64,000 nt of DNA from Chondrus crispus (taxonomy: Eukaryota; Rhodophyta; Florideophyceae; Gigartinales; Gigartinaceae). Numbering within the stretch: the first letter of the stretch is position 1; every line of letters starts with the position of its first letter. Under the pieces are notes generated by a model. That model did no database searches, had not been told where the DNA came from, and saw only the letters and a program-made list of their open reading frames with translations. A program made the position numbers and the translations under genes. The DNA lies in contig NW_005178495.1 in the NCBI RefSeq assembly GCF_000350225.1, forward strand, positions 33,934 through 97,933. The letters run 5' to 3'. This document shows, in pieces, positions 40,207-50,417 of the stretch.

Positions 40207-43200
40207 TTGGCACAGGTAGTTGCGGAGCACTTCGCGCAACACGCGAAAATATCGCAGCACCGAAGGAAGCTTCCTTCCGGTTGGAGGCGGCACCGGTCAA
40301 AAATTATAGGCGGTGACGATAACCACGACTCCCTGAGTAAAGTTGCAAAACTCAGAGTCCCCGCCGACTTCATCCAATGGCGTCGAAAAATGAAGGCCTA
40401 CCTCCAACGCAACGACCCTCTCCTCGTCGGCCTTCAACCTCGCCCCTCCGGTCGTGCGGCATCTTCGTCAAGCACTGCAATCGAGGATTGGACTCTCAAG
40501 TCCGCTCGCGCCAAAGGCAACATCATACTGTGCCTCGGCGACGCAGTTGCATCCCAAACTCGTCTGTTTGTGGATGACGACGCCAAGACTGCCGGCGAAT
40601 TGTGGGAGGAGCTTGAGCGGATCTTCACGATGTCCAACACCCAAGTCGTACAGAACCTGAAACAGAAGCTAGACATTCTCATCTTCAAGGAGCACGGAAA
40701 CTTTGACACTCATGTCGCTTCTTTCCTCACTATCGTTAGGGAACTGGCTACGTACGATTCCGAGCTCTCCGGATCTGAGAAGACGTCCAAGCTTATCCGA
40801 TCCTTTCGTCCTTCGTTCGCCCCACTCGCTATGGTTTCTACCCTTCAAGAATTCGACTTTGACACTCTGGTCAATGCTGTACAGGCTGAGCTTGCTCGTC
40901 GCTCCAACCCTCACAATCCACAGCATCAATACCGTTCTCACACCGCCGAGCCAAAAGCCATTTTTGTGCAACACTCTCGTGGTGCGAATGGCCGGGGTCG
41001 TGGAAGGATTCGTGGCGGTGCTCGCAATGTGGTACATCGAGGTACCTGTAGAGGGCGCATAGAAAGGCGCACATGTGACTACAGCCACATTCAAGGTCAC
41101 ATTTACCGCAATTGTTGGAAGCGTCGGAAGGAGCAAGACGGCACAGATAACTCAAGGTATGGTTCGGGTCGCCAACAGGGACGTCCAGAGCGACGTTTTA
41201 AGTTTGGAAATCAAGTCCGGGACACGCCTCCGCCTCGAGGTCCAATTCGCAACAACGGCGATCACCCAAATCGCGGCTGGGGTTCCGGAAATGACGAACA
41301 AGAAACGCAACATTTCGGTTTCTCTCGCCCCTCCAGTCGCTTTGCGCAGAGGAATGATTCAGAAGTCCCTGGTGGATACATGGCTCAGCTTCATGATGAG
41401 GAATTTGAATTCAGGAGCAAAGTGGCCGAGTTATCTCGTACGAAGATCTCATCTGCCTACATCGATTCAGGAGCAACCCATCACTTCTTCCATTCTCGTA
41501 AGGTCTTCGTCAACTACGCAAGGACGTTTGAAAACGTCAAGGCTGCTTCTGGAGTCTCAAAGTTGGTCGGCAAAGGACAAGTGTGGATACCTTTCGGTGG
41601 TGGCATGTATATAGATGCCTACCACGCTCCACATTTCTCCTCGAACGTCCTTTCGGTTGGTCTCCTCAGTGCGAACTTCATCGTTGCATTCACGGACAGC
41701 ATTCGTCAGTACAATGCCTGCTTCCTTATGGAAAAGGGACCTTGGAAGGTGCTGTGGGAGACACCGAAGGTCAACGGGCTTTACTGTCTCAACATTAACA
41801 ACAGTACTACTGCCTTGGCTGCTGTCAGATCGAATGTCACAAGGGCAAAGGATCCAGCCAAAGAGTGGCACGCCAAGACTGGACACCTTGGAGCCGATCG
41901 CTACATCGAAATATCACATGCTTTTCCTTCGGTCCCGTTCTTCTCGAGGTCCACCTTGGTGAACCTTGATTGCGTGCCATGTCTCCAGGGGAAAGCTCGT
42001 CGCGGTCGAATTCGCTCAATTGGGAACTTCACCAAACGTCCCCTTGAGTTGATTCACATCGACATCTCTGGTCCCGTTACTCAGAGTATCGCTGGAAATA
42101 GATACACACTTGCTGTTCTCGACGATTTCACTGGGAAGTCTGATGTCTTCATGCTGAGGACAAAAGAAGAAACGTACCACACCCTTGAGTGGTACCGTAA
42201 CCGCTCGCAGACTGAGTTTAACAACCAACTACTTCTGAAAAATATCAGATTAAACAGAGCAGGGGAGCACAAAGGTGAAGACGTCATGGCTTTTGCTCAC
42301 CGAAACCGCATCAAGCTGGATTACTCACCGGCTTATGCCTCGGAGAGCAACGGCTCCGCAGAACGTCTCATTCAAGAACATTGGACACGGGCGAGAGTTT
42401 TCCTGTTTGCAAGTAACTTGCACACTGGTCTTTGGGGAGAAGCCATCAATCACGGCAATTGGCTTTGCAACCGTGCACCTTCGGACCGACTTGATGGAGG
42501 GATCCCCATTCTAGAATGGAACCCAGACACACGCGTCGACTTCAAGCAACTCCCTGAGTTTGGACAAAAGGGACATGCGTTCATCTATCGTCCAAAGACT
42601 ACGCCGAAAAAGAAGCTGCTTCCCCGTACTGTCTTTGGCCACTTCGTCGGCGTGGAAAGCTCTGTCACCCTGTTCCGTGTTTTTGTGCCCTCTACGAAGA
42701 AGATCATCCTTACAAGGGGGCAAGATCTCCGTCAAGACAACTCGGGACATCTGCCGAGCATGTTTTCACTTCTCGACGGCCTCTCACGGGAAATATAACT
42801 CGACTCTTTCGAGCAAGGAAGCAACACGCAGATACAAGAGGTAGAACATGAAGCGGACTTAGAAGAGCAACTAAATTCAGTTCTCACCGCTGCTCACGTG
42901 CAAAGCCCTGTCGCCTTTATCTCAAGAAAGACACTTCAAGACCCGTCACTGCCGCGATCATTCTCTCGTGCATGTGAGGATGCGCAGTGGGCATCCGCTA
43001 TTGACAGGGAGTTCAATGCTCTCGTCCAACGACAGACGTGGAAGTTGATAAGACGCACAGAGCACATGAAGCCTGTGCCATACCCTTGGGTATTCAGAGT
43101 CAAACCACTTGACAGCTCTGGAAACGTGCTGCAAAAAGCACGGTGCTGTGTACGAGGTGATCAACAGCAACCCTTCACGGACCACGATCCAGAAAACACG

Positions 43201-43767
43201 TACGCTCCTGTTGCTGCTCACGAAACACTTTGCATACTATTGTCGTTTGCAGCAAGTCAAGACTTACAACTTGAAGGAGCCGATATCTCCAACGCATACT
43301 TATACGGTAAACTCGACATTCCGATAATTATGGAGCAGCCTACTGACTCAAGTCAAGTGCAGGTCAAGCCTGGATATGTTGCAGAAGTTCATGGATCGAT
43401 GTATGGAACCAAGCAAGCCATGAAGATCTGGGGTTCGCTTCTCGAAACATGCCTACATTCTTGGCAGTTTCAAACATCAAGCTATGATGCTTGCCTCTAC
43501 ATGCTTCGACAGGGTGAATCGTTCATAATTATGGCTATTGTTGTGGATGACATCTCTTTTGCATCAAATAGTCACTCGCTTATGACTTGGTTTAAGAAGA
43601 AACTTTCTGCTCAGTTTGATGTTAAGCTTTTCGGCTCTCTTTCCTCCTTTATCGGATATCGGATATCCGATATGCTTAGGCTCCTTCGACACTTCCCATA
43701 TGGGAAGTGTCGAGGGAGCCTAAGCATATCAGAGCAACGCAGACTCGATACGCAAAGTCTTTACTAG
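40207..43767 (+). pseudogene. Copia 2 gag-protease-integrase-RT, one stop, catalytic losses
   Basis: One frame runs 40207-42798 and continues after TAA at 42796-42798 to 43767. Gag: VPADFIQWRRKMKAYLQRND, then helical capsid; a knuckle CDYSHIQGHIYRNC whose second Cys is Ser. Protease: AYIDSGATHHFFHS (DSG). Integrase: WHAKTGHLG and CVPCLQGKARRG zinc ligands, IHIDISGPV (first Asp). The second catalytic block reads IRLNRAGEHKG where SDNGGE is usual, so its Asp is lost; the Glu block ASESNGSAERLIQ is kept. RT: PWVFRVKPLDSSGNVLQKAR, LEGADISNAYLYGKLD, and VVDD for YVDD. RT is broken at a 62-bp palindrome (43669-43730). The opening ATG of gag is not identifiable. Confidence 0.85.
43669..43730. repeat. 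62-bp near-perfect palindrome inside copia 2 RT
   Basis: Left arm 43669-43699 starts GATATGCTTAGGCTCCTTCG. The right arm 43700-43730 is its reverse complement with one mismatch and no spacer (centre CAT/ATG). RT similarity stops on entering it and resumes afterwards in another frame. Confidence 0.9.
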
Positions 43768-44572
43768 AAGCCAACGGTCTCGACCATGCTAACGCCGTCT
43801 GGACACCTTTGCCTCTGAACGCTGATGTGCTGCCGGCTTATCAGAATGAAGCGCTGCTCTCCCCTAAGGAGCACTCTTGATATCGCTCAGCTATAGGCGG
43901 GTTGAACTATCTTGCTGTATGCACAAGGCCGGACATATCATTTCCGCTATCTGCTTTGGCACGACATCTGCATGCGCCTACACCGAGACATATGGCCTTA
44001 CTCAAGCAGGTCCTTCGATATGTTTCTGGAACCTTGAACTTCGGTTTATCGTTTCGTCGCTACTGCAACTTCATTCCAGAGTCACTGGTTGCTTGCGTTG
44101 ACGCCGACTGGGGAGGATGTAAAGAAAACAGGAGGTCTACCACTGGTTTCATTATAGCCATCAACGAAGCACCAATATACTGGAGAAGCAAAAGACAGAC
44201 AGTCATCTCACTGTCATCAGCTGAATCAGAGTACATCGCTTGTCCTCTTGTGCCAAAGAAGTATCGTGGATCAGAAAGCTTCTCTGGGAAATTGCTCATG
44301 CGAAGACATGGAAAGATGACATAGTATTCGGGGGCACACGAATACTAATGGACAGCACAGCTGCACAGTCGTTGGCGTCCAACCCGCAGATATATGCAAA
44401 GAATAAGCACATTGACTTGAAAATTCATCATGTGCGCGAACTAATTGACCTTAATGTTGCCTTCTTGTCACATGTGCGATCATGCAATCAGCCTGCGGAC
44501 TTGCTCACAAAAAAAATGTCGCCTCAACCTTTGAAGAAAATGGTTGAGCTTCTTCATATTCATTTACTCTAG
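43731..44572 (+). pseudogene. Copia 2 RT C-terminus and RNase H
   Basis: After the palindrome the similarity goes on in shifted frames. GGLNYLAVCTRPDISFPLSA and LLKQVLRYVSGTLNFGLSF (43902-44324 frame) are the RT thumb. RNase H has VACVDADWGGCKENRRSTTG, YWRSKRQTVISLSSAESEYI, then, one frame over, KEVSWIRKLLWEI, ILMDSTAAQSLASNP, NKHIDLKIHHVRELI and PADLLTKKMSP, ending at 44572. Confidence 0.88.
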
Positions 44573-44859
44573 TTGTGTTTATGCCTCTACTCTCAGCAAC
44601 TGTGCACACTCGATCAACTTCGGTATGCTTTCTATATTTGCGCCCGGGGCTTACTGAAGATCGAGTGCTCATTCACATGATATTTATGGAAACCTTATTT
44701 ATGGGTGTTCGAAAGTATAAGGTACACAGCAGTTTCTTTAAAAACACGCTCTACACAATGCAGTATATCCAGCGAAAAGACTGGCAAAAGAGACTAGACG
44801 CATACAAAAGGAAGGCGAAAGCACAAAACATGCTGTAGCTCCCTTCGACACAGCAAAAA

Positions 44860-45855
44860 ATGCCTCGCGGTACGCATCTGAGCCAGCATGAACAAGGGCA
44901 GATCCAAGCTCTTCGTCTCAACAATTGGACAATTAGGCGAATTGCAGCGCATCTCTCGCGCTCCCGTAACGTCATGGCCACGTTTTTAAGGAACCCGGGC
45001 CTGTACGGGAAGAAAAAAAGGCCCGGTAGCCCCTCTAAACTCACCGCCACTGCTTGACGTGCTCTCTTGCGTGAAGCCCACAAAGGGCATTTGTGTTCTT
45101 CAGAGTTGGTTAAGACCTTTAGTCTTCCTGTAACTCCACCTACTGTGCGAGGTATCCTACGCGCCACGCCATCTATTCAGTACAGCAAAATGGTCCCCGC
45201 TCCGATGATGCTCACGAGACACAAAATTGCACGGGAGCAGTGATGTCGCGAAAAGGTCACTTGGACGGTGTCGGATTGGATGAATGTGGTGTGGTCGGAT
45301 GAGAAGAAATTCAACTCGGACGGGCCGGATGGCTTCTAGTAATATTGGCAAGATTTACGGACCGACAAGCGAATGTTTTCAAAACGGCAGCAGGGTGTGG
45401 ATTCTGTAATGGTTTGGGGCGCTTTTTCTGGTACTAAGAAGTGCGAGTTCGCCGTTTTAAATGGAAAGCAGGATGCTGTTAAGTATATAGATACATTTGA
45501 GTCCTATCTTTTGCCGGTTGTGGATCAAGAAATGTGTCCAAGTTGGGTGCTTATGCAAGATGCTGCATCCATACACCGTGCTAAACGTACTTTCCAGTGG
45601 TTTGACGAGGAAATTCCTCTCTTAGAGTGCCCTGCCAAGTCACCTGATCTGAATCCCATCGAGAATTTATGGAGAATCCTAGCGCGAACGGTTTATGCAC
45701 ACCAACGTCAATTTAAGGACGTGGATGAGCTTTTAGAAGTTATAATGGACGCGTGGGACGAAGTTTCAGAAGAATGCCTGGAAAAGCTTGTCCGTTCCAT
45801 GCAAAAGCGGTGCTTTGAGTGTGTAATGGCAAAGGGAGGTCCGACGAAGTACTAG
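44860..45855 (+). pseudogene. Tc1/mariner transposase (DD34E), four in-frame stops
   Basis: One frame from ATG 44860 to TAG 45853-45855, 331 codons, near the normal length. N-terminal helix-turn-helix: MPRGTHLSQHEQGQIQALRL, NWTIRRIAAHLSRSRNVMAT, then GRPR-like KKKRPGSPSKLT. Catalytic blocks: VVWSDEKKFNSDGPDGF (D), LMQDAASIHRA (D, usually QDNA.xH), CPAKSPDLNPIENLW (E), with 34 residues between the last two. Stops: TGA 45055-45057, TGA 45241-45243, TAG and TAA adjacent at 45337-45342. All three stop codons occur, so decay and not a variant code explains them. The final stop lies within the arm of the nested repeat 45852-46103. Confidence 0.9.
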
Positions 45856-46103
45856 TGTCTATTGGACAATGCGCCTCATTTGAGGATTTCGCCTCATATG
45901 AGGCTTTTTGCCGCGCCGTTTCTAGCGCAAAGAGGGAGAACTGAAAGCCATAGTTACCGCGAAACAGTAACAGTAAGAGTAAAAAACAATGTCCAAGTCC
46001 GTTGAAGGCACCTAGAATGCACGGTATTTAGGACGGTCTTTCTAATGCTCTGACAGACAGGAAAAATCCTCATGATCAAAAACGTCCGTCCAATAGACAC
46101 TAG
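45852..46103. repeat. MITE-like element, 252 bp, nested in the Tc1/mariner
   Basis: CTAGTGTCTATTGGAC at 45852-45867 and its exact reverse complement at 46088-46103 (16 bp). The interior is non-coding, with a small CCTCATTTGAGG/CCTCATATGAGG motif. No target duplication is evident. Confidence 0.7.
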
Positions 46104-46206
46104 GAGCGATGAAGTTGAGAAAGACATGCGCTGTACCTTATATTTTCGAACACCCATAAATAAGGGTTCTACAGTATAAATATCATGTGAATGAGCTCTA
46201 GATCTT

Positions 46207-46925
46207 TAAATCCGACCCCAGATTCGGTCTCCTCGTTGCTTTTACAGTCCTAGACGCACCTCAAATTTGGCCTTTACAATACTGTCTGCCAGCAATGTGA
46301 GTATTGATGCTGTCCGGCTGTCCCGATACTTTTTTTTCGGCACTGTATGCTGTATGCCGGGGACATGCGATTTTGAGCTGGAATCGCACTTCCCGAAACG
46401 GGAGTTGCATATCATATTCTTGTACAATATTCTTGTACCGGGGATTACCGTATTATGGAAATGTGCGCAAATGCGAAACTACACATAATTATGGAAATAT
46501 CATGCGATGAGAGCGTGACGTGGACCAGTACGTCGCCTTGTCCCCTTGCTGTCCCCCAAAGATACGGACACGACCACGTTTAGGTCATGGGATGCCTTAT
46601 TCGCACGTGCCTTAGCGCGGGCCACATATCGTTTAGGGTGCAGATTTGCTCTGCATCAGTGTTACTGTCATTGATATGAGAAACAGAGAAGTTGCTATGG
46701 AGCTTTCAAACCACTCCGCTATGGAGTTTTCAACCCAGAAGCTGGAGATTGTCAAGCGTTTCCGAAGCCTCCTCCCCCTTTTTTTTATTTTTTTCTCTCT
46801 CTCGACAGTGAGGTAGACAACAACAAGCTTGCCTTCTCTCCTGAAGAGCCACATTTTGATGCGGCCTTCTCATGTAAATACGTCTCAACTCGGCTCCATC
46901 AAAGATCTTGTACACATCGCAAGCG
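46207..46925. other. Spacer upstream of membrane-protein gene 2
   Basis: No gene seen. The last 75 bp resemble the region upstream of membrane-protein gene 1. Confidence 0.45.
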
Positions 46926-46933
46926 TATTTAAA
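46926..46933 (+). promoter_or_regulatory. TATA-like box of membrane-protein gene 2
   Basis: TATTTAAA after CTTGTACACATCGCAAGCG, shared with gene 1. A 27-codon uORF from ATG 46964 (MSLCTLPALAHICTHLRTHI...) overlaps the main start and ends at 47047. Confidence 0.5.
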
Positions 46934-47036
46934 TTCAACAATAGAAACACAATCACGTTACCGATGAGCTTGTGCACATTGCCAGCACTTGCACACATCT
47001 GCACACACCTCCGCACACACATTCACACACTCAACC

Positions 47037-48401
47037 ATGATTACTGACGGTGTTCTACTCGGGATCATCACCGCCCTCGCCATAATAGGCTCCATTCACA
47101 TCATTGAAACCCTTTTTCGATTGCTCACAAGACTGATAGGCTCCGGGAAAAATGCATCTCGACTATCGGTGGGTGTGGAGGCCGGACTGAACTTTCAGCT
47201 GGGTACGTCTGTTTGGCTTTCCTGGCTTGCTCTGACGAGAAAAGCCAGATGCCAGTATGTGCATGGTGACGAAAAGAAGAGACCTTTTTCGGGGATAGTG
47301 GCAGTAACTCTTATATCAGGAGTGCTACTAACGACGGTACTGCTGCTTGAGGTAGCAGTTGTATACATGAGTCAACCTGTGACAATATACAGCACTCTCG
47401 GTAAGGGGGCCATCAAGACATTCATAGTCCAAGCTGCGGGCAATGTGACAACTGCTGATTTCAATTCACAAGGAATTCTGGAGATTAGTCAGTCGGCCTT
47501 CAGTGAGAGCAGGAGTCTCAGGCACGTCTCTACTGCATTCATGAACATCGTAGATGTCCACACCGACCTTGCGCAAGCACTGGCAAATGCATCTATTGAA
47601 GAAGGCCGGACCATATCAGCATGGACTGAATATACCGTTGATGGGAGAAACACAGATGGCTCTGCGGTGCATAAGAATGCAAGGCGCAGAAAGTCAGCTA
47701 ACACGTTTACCCTGTTTGTAATCGGAAGGGCTTACCGTTTGTTTACTGTCACTGCAGAACGCGCGGTAGAGACCTTGAACACCTCGCGAACATACGTATT
47801 CACAGACTTCGGTGAAGACGAGGCAGCAGTGATGGAGAAGGAATTCTTCACTTCATTGGGCTTTGGATGCATTCCGGTGAACAAGAAAATACAAAATGCA
47901 ACCAGAGCAACTGAATACTCGTGCACATTGACAAAAAATCTGATGACAGAAAATTTTCTGTCTGAGCTGGCGGGGGTTATTACTGCCATAGACCAGGCCC
48001 GAGCAAACATTGCAAGACAAATATTCAAGGTTGCTGACTACTCTGTAGAATGGAAGTCAATCAACACAGAAGAGGTCCTATCAGCTCCTGGGGAACAGAT
48101 CCGAGGTATATTCGCGATTGAGACGGGTGTGAATTCATCCAGCAGTGGGTTCATCTTGTTGTGCGTCGCTGCCGCATTCGGTGTAGCTCGTCTAGTTCAG
48201 GGTGTTTTTGTTGACTACAGAGGAATAGCTGAGAGCAATCTGTTCAGAGCTGCATGCACGGGTAGCTACTGGGAAGGACCTGCAAACCAAGATAGGAGTG
48301 AGGGTTTTAGATGGCGAGTTTATCGAGTCGGGGACAGAAATTGCTTCGGTTTCACAAAACGCGAGTGGTCTGACGATTGCGACACACCTTGCAACGGTTA
48401 G
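47037..48401 (+). CDS. Four-helix membrane protein 2, paralogue of 34443-35819
   Basis: 454 aa from ATG 47037; the longer frame from 46989 starts at TTG and is not preferred. Topology is as in the paralogue: helices at about 5-27, 54-68, 85-111 and near 364-387. The first 143 residues differ from the paralogue at only about nine positions, and the DNA is nearly identical there. The ectodomain diverges strongly (for example SQGILEISQSAFSESRSLRH against EERVLEIGESSFSETKNVRH) except for islands SIEEGRTISAW, FTDFGEDEA, QIFKVADYSVE and GVNSSSSGF. The C-terminus is shorter (DTPCNG). Cysteines in GFGC, YSC, ACTG and TPC are shared and could form disulfides. Function is unknown. Confidence 0.85.
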   Translation: MITDGVLLGIITALAIIGSIHIIETLFRLLTRLIGSGKNASRLSVGVEAGLNFQLGTSVWLSWLALTRKARCQYVHGDEKKRPFSGIVAVTLISGVLLTTVLLLEVAVVYMSQPVTIYSTLGKGAIKTFIVQAAGNVTTADFNSQGILEISQSAFSESRSLRHVSTAFMNIVDVHTDLAQALANASIEEGRTISAWTEYTVDGRNTDGSAVHKNARRRKSANTFTLFVIGRAYRLFTVTAERAVETLNTSRTYVFTDFGEDEAAVMEKEFFTSLGFGCIPVNKKIQNATRATEYSCTLTKNLMTENFLSELAGVITAIDQARANIARQIFKVADYSVEWKSINTEEVLSAPGEQIRGIFAIETGVNSSSSGFILLCVAAAFGVARLVQGVFVDYRGIAESNLFRAACTGSYWEGPANQDRSEGFRWRVYRVGDRNCFGFTKREWSDDCDTPCNG

Positions 48402-49276
48402 TTAGGTAAGGTAAGACCAAACAAAACAAAATAAGCTATGAGGATCCTGAATGGACTCCTGCACTATATTATAGTCAATCCACATTTCAAGACGTAACTG
48501 TAGCGGTCCTCGTTGATGGATAAGGTAGTGGATAGTTGTGGAGTGATTTGGCTGTGACGTCAATACTCATGATAGGAAAAAAACTACCTAATAAGCAGAA
48601 CTGACCACCTATGTCTTGTACTCGCTGGTTGCCATAAATCTAGATTACCAGCCCATGCGTTGGATTGCGATAAGCCACGGATGCGACGTAATCAGTTTCT
48701 GAATCAGTGCTGTGCTTGTTTTTTAGCACGAGTGTCGAGCGCATCTTTCCTTACCGCCATCTGACGCGATATGAATCGCCACAAGTGTATGCATGTTGCA
48801 CGTCGGGTTTATTGAGATTCTTTTGAGATGGTCAATTTTTCCCATAGGAGTCATTGGATTGGGTCATTCGATATCCGAGACAAGTAAGCTCAATGCCAAC
48901 GTCACTTCGGAATGTAGTGACCGCGGGATCTCCGTGCGTAAACCGGTCTGCAAGATATGAAGACACAATATCAAACGCATGGTTGCTGCAACAATGAAAT
49001 CTCACCATGGCATCCCTGCTTTTGACACAAAGCAAGAGTGTTTGAGCACGGGGCTTATTACCTCCCCAAACTGCAGGATGGACGACTACTGGGCTGTTCT
49101 GGCACCCATGCTACGACACTGATGTCTTTTCTGCTCGAGAAGTACATCCGCACACCAGTAGGCTTTCAGTCGCTATCATTCGATCGTAGCTTGGAAGTTT
49201 TACTACACATTGGCCCACCCCATAGCTTGTGCAAAACACTTCCTTCGTTCCTTCCCTCCCTCCTTCCTCAACCCGC
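48402..49276. other. Spacer between convergent genes
   Basis: No coding frame of weight; holds the 3' flanks of membrane-protein gene 2 and the GST gene. Confidence 0.5.
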
Positions 49277-50125
49277 TCACCTAACGGATGCCCGTGAAAA
49301 CAGTTCTTTGTACGCCGGCCTCTCGACAATTCGATCGTGATATTCCCTCACAAACTCGTTTTCCAACAAACCGGCATCTGTGCACTTGGCCGTCATTAGT
49401 ATATATCCAAACAAGATGTCGACGGCTGAGAATTCATCACCAAGATAATACATCCTTCCCTGTTCTTCAAGCTCCAAGACAAGGTGCTCAACCACGACGA
49501 TAGAAAACCTATCGCGCAGTTTGGCAACGACTGGCTTGTTGATACCGCTGTCCGCCTTTCCAAATGTTTCGCGGAACACGTCCATGACGGCGCGGTAAGC
49601 CTCTGCCACGGCATACACGACGCCCTGAAAAAAGCGCGGGCGTCGCGGGTCGCCAGGGGGCGGGTGCAGTGTGTGCTCTGTGTCAAAGGTCTCGCACATG
49701 TACAAGACGATTGCGCCGAGTTCTAGCAAGACGGAGCCGTCAGGAAAGGCGATAAAGGGTACGAGGCGGCGCGGGGAGAGAAACTCAATTTCGGACGAGG
49801 TGCGAAGCTGGGCCTCGGTGATGGTGATGACGTCGAGGGACGTGGGTGGGATGGCGAGCTCAAGAACAAGTTGATAGGGGACGGAAGAACAGAACCAGGG
49901 GACGTGATACAGGGTGGGGACGTGGTGCGTGGCTACTTCCATGGTGGGGCCATGATGCGGCGAGTGACGGGGAAGGGATGGGGTTTTGATGGAATGTGTG
50001 AAGGTGGATTGACCATGGGAGACACGGGTGCGAAAGGGTATGGATGGGCAGAGCGGGGAGCGGGCGTGTAAGAGAGGTTGAGATAGGAGGCCGCTGGGAG
50101 GCGTGGTCAAGCTAAAGGCGAGCAT
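49277..50125 (-). CDS. Glutathione S-transferase family protein
   Basis: 282 aa from ATG 50125. A second ATG at 49942 (MEVATHHVPTLYHVPWFCSS) begins exactly where the thioredoxin fold starts. N-terminal GST domain: YQLVLELAIPPTSLDVITIT, then LSPRRLVPFIAFPDGSVLLE, where the VPF cis-Pro and the LLE-x-x-AI glutathione contact are recognisable (the usual Ser after Glu is Leu). C-terminal helical domain: EQGRMYYLGDEFSAVDILFG, with the conserved SAVDI N-capping box, then YHDRIVERPAYKEL. If the first ATG is used, the extra 61 residues are rich in Ser, Thr, Pro and Arg with no acidic residue, like an organelle-targeting peptide. It would conjugate or reduce substrates with glutathione. It is tandem to XRN1, 292 bp from that gene's stop. 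Confidence 0.85.
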   Translation of the reverse strand: MLAFSLTTPPSGLLSQPLLHARSPLCPSIPFRTRVSHGQSTFTHSIKTPSLPRHSPHHGPTMEVATHHVPTLYHVPWFCSSVPYQLVLELAIPPTSLDVITITEAQLRTSSEIEFLSPRRLVPFIAFPDGSVLLELGAIVLYMCETFDTEHTLHPPPGDPRRPRFFQGVVYAVAEAYRAVMDVFRETFGKADSGINKPVVAKLRDRFSIVVVEHLVLELEEQGRMYYLGDEFSAVDILFGYILMTAKCTDAGLLENEFVREYHDRIVERPAYKELFSRASVR

Positions 50126-50417
50126 TTGCGTTCAGGAAAAGGGTGTCAACGAACGCACGACCGACAGAAATAGTTTTCACTGTGGTACAGACGAGAGAGA
50201 ACGAAGGATGGCGATGCATGTTACCAGCGCCTCACAAATTTGATACTCTTTCTCCTACCGAGGGAGAGGGAAGTACATTCTGGTAGCTACGGTAAAACCC
50301 TGAGATTGCACACACGTGTGCATACGGGTCCACGTGCCACTCCTAACACCAACGGCGCGGATCAGCGCAATCCTCAGCCCCTAAATCCACCATTACACCC
50401 CTCTCGTCGCTAGTCCA

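Larger units (their letters stand above)
40207..44572 (+). mobile_element. Ty1/copia element 2, LTRs not found
   Basis: Gag, protease, integrase, RT and RNase H follow in copia order from about 40300 to 44572. The left neighbour is the 60-bp array and the right neighbour is a Tc1/mariner element starting at 44656. No LTR is recognisable on either side, so both ends are truncated. It differs clearly from copia element 1 in sequence and lacks its zinc-finger leader. Confidence 0.88.
44656..46206 (+). mobile_element. Tc1/mariner element with long imperfect TIRs
   Basis: The left terminus 44656-44727 (AAGATCGAGTGCTCATTCAC, then ATGATATTTATGG, TTATTTATGGGTGTTCGAAA, TATAAGGTACA) is repeated inverted at 46132-46206 with small differences. 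It contains a transposase with four stops and a 252-bp MITE-like insert in its 3' part. It sits directly after copia element 2. The exact TA target sites are unclear because similarity fades at the outer ends. Confidence 0.85.

Noticed and set aside
44860..45855. Alternative genetic code to explain transposase stops
   Set aside because: TAA, TAG and TGA all occur, while neighbouring host genes use standard stops.
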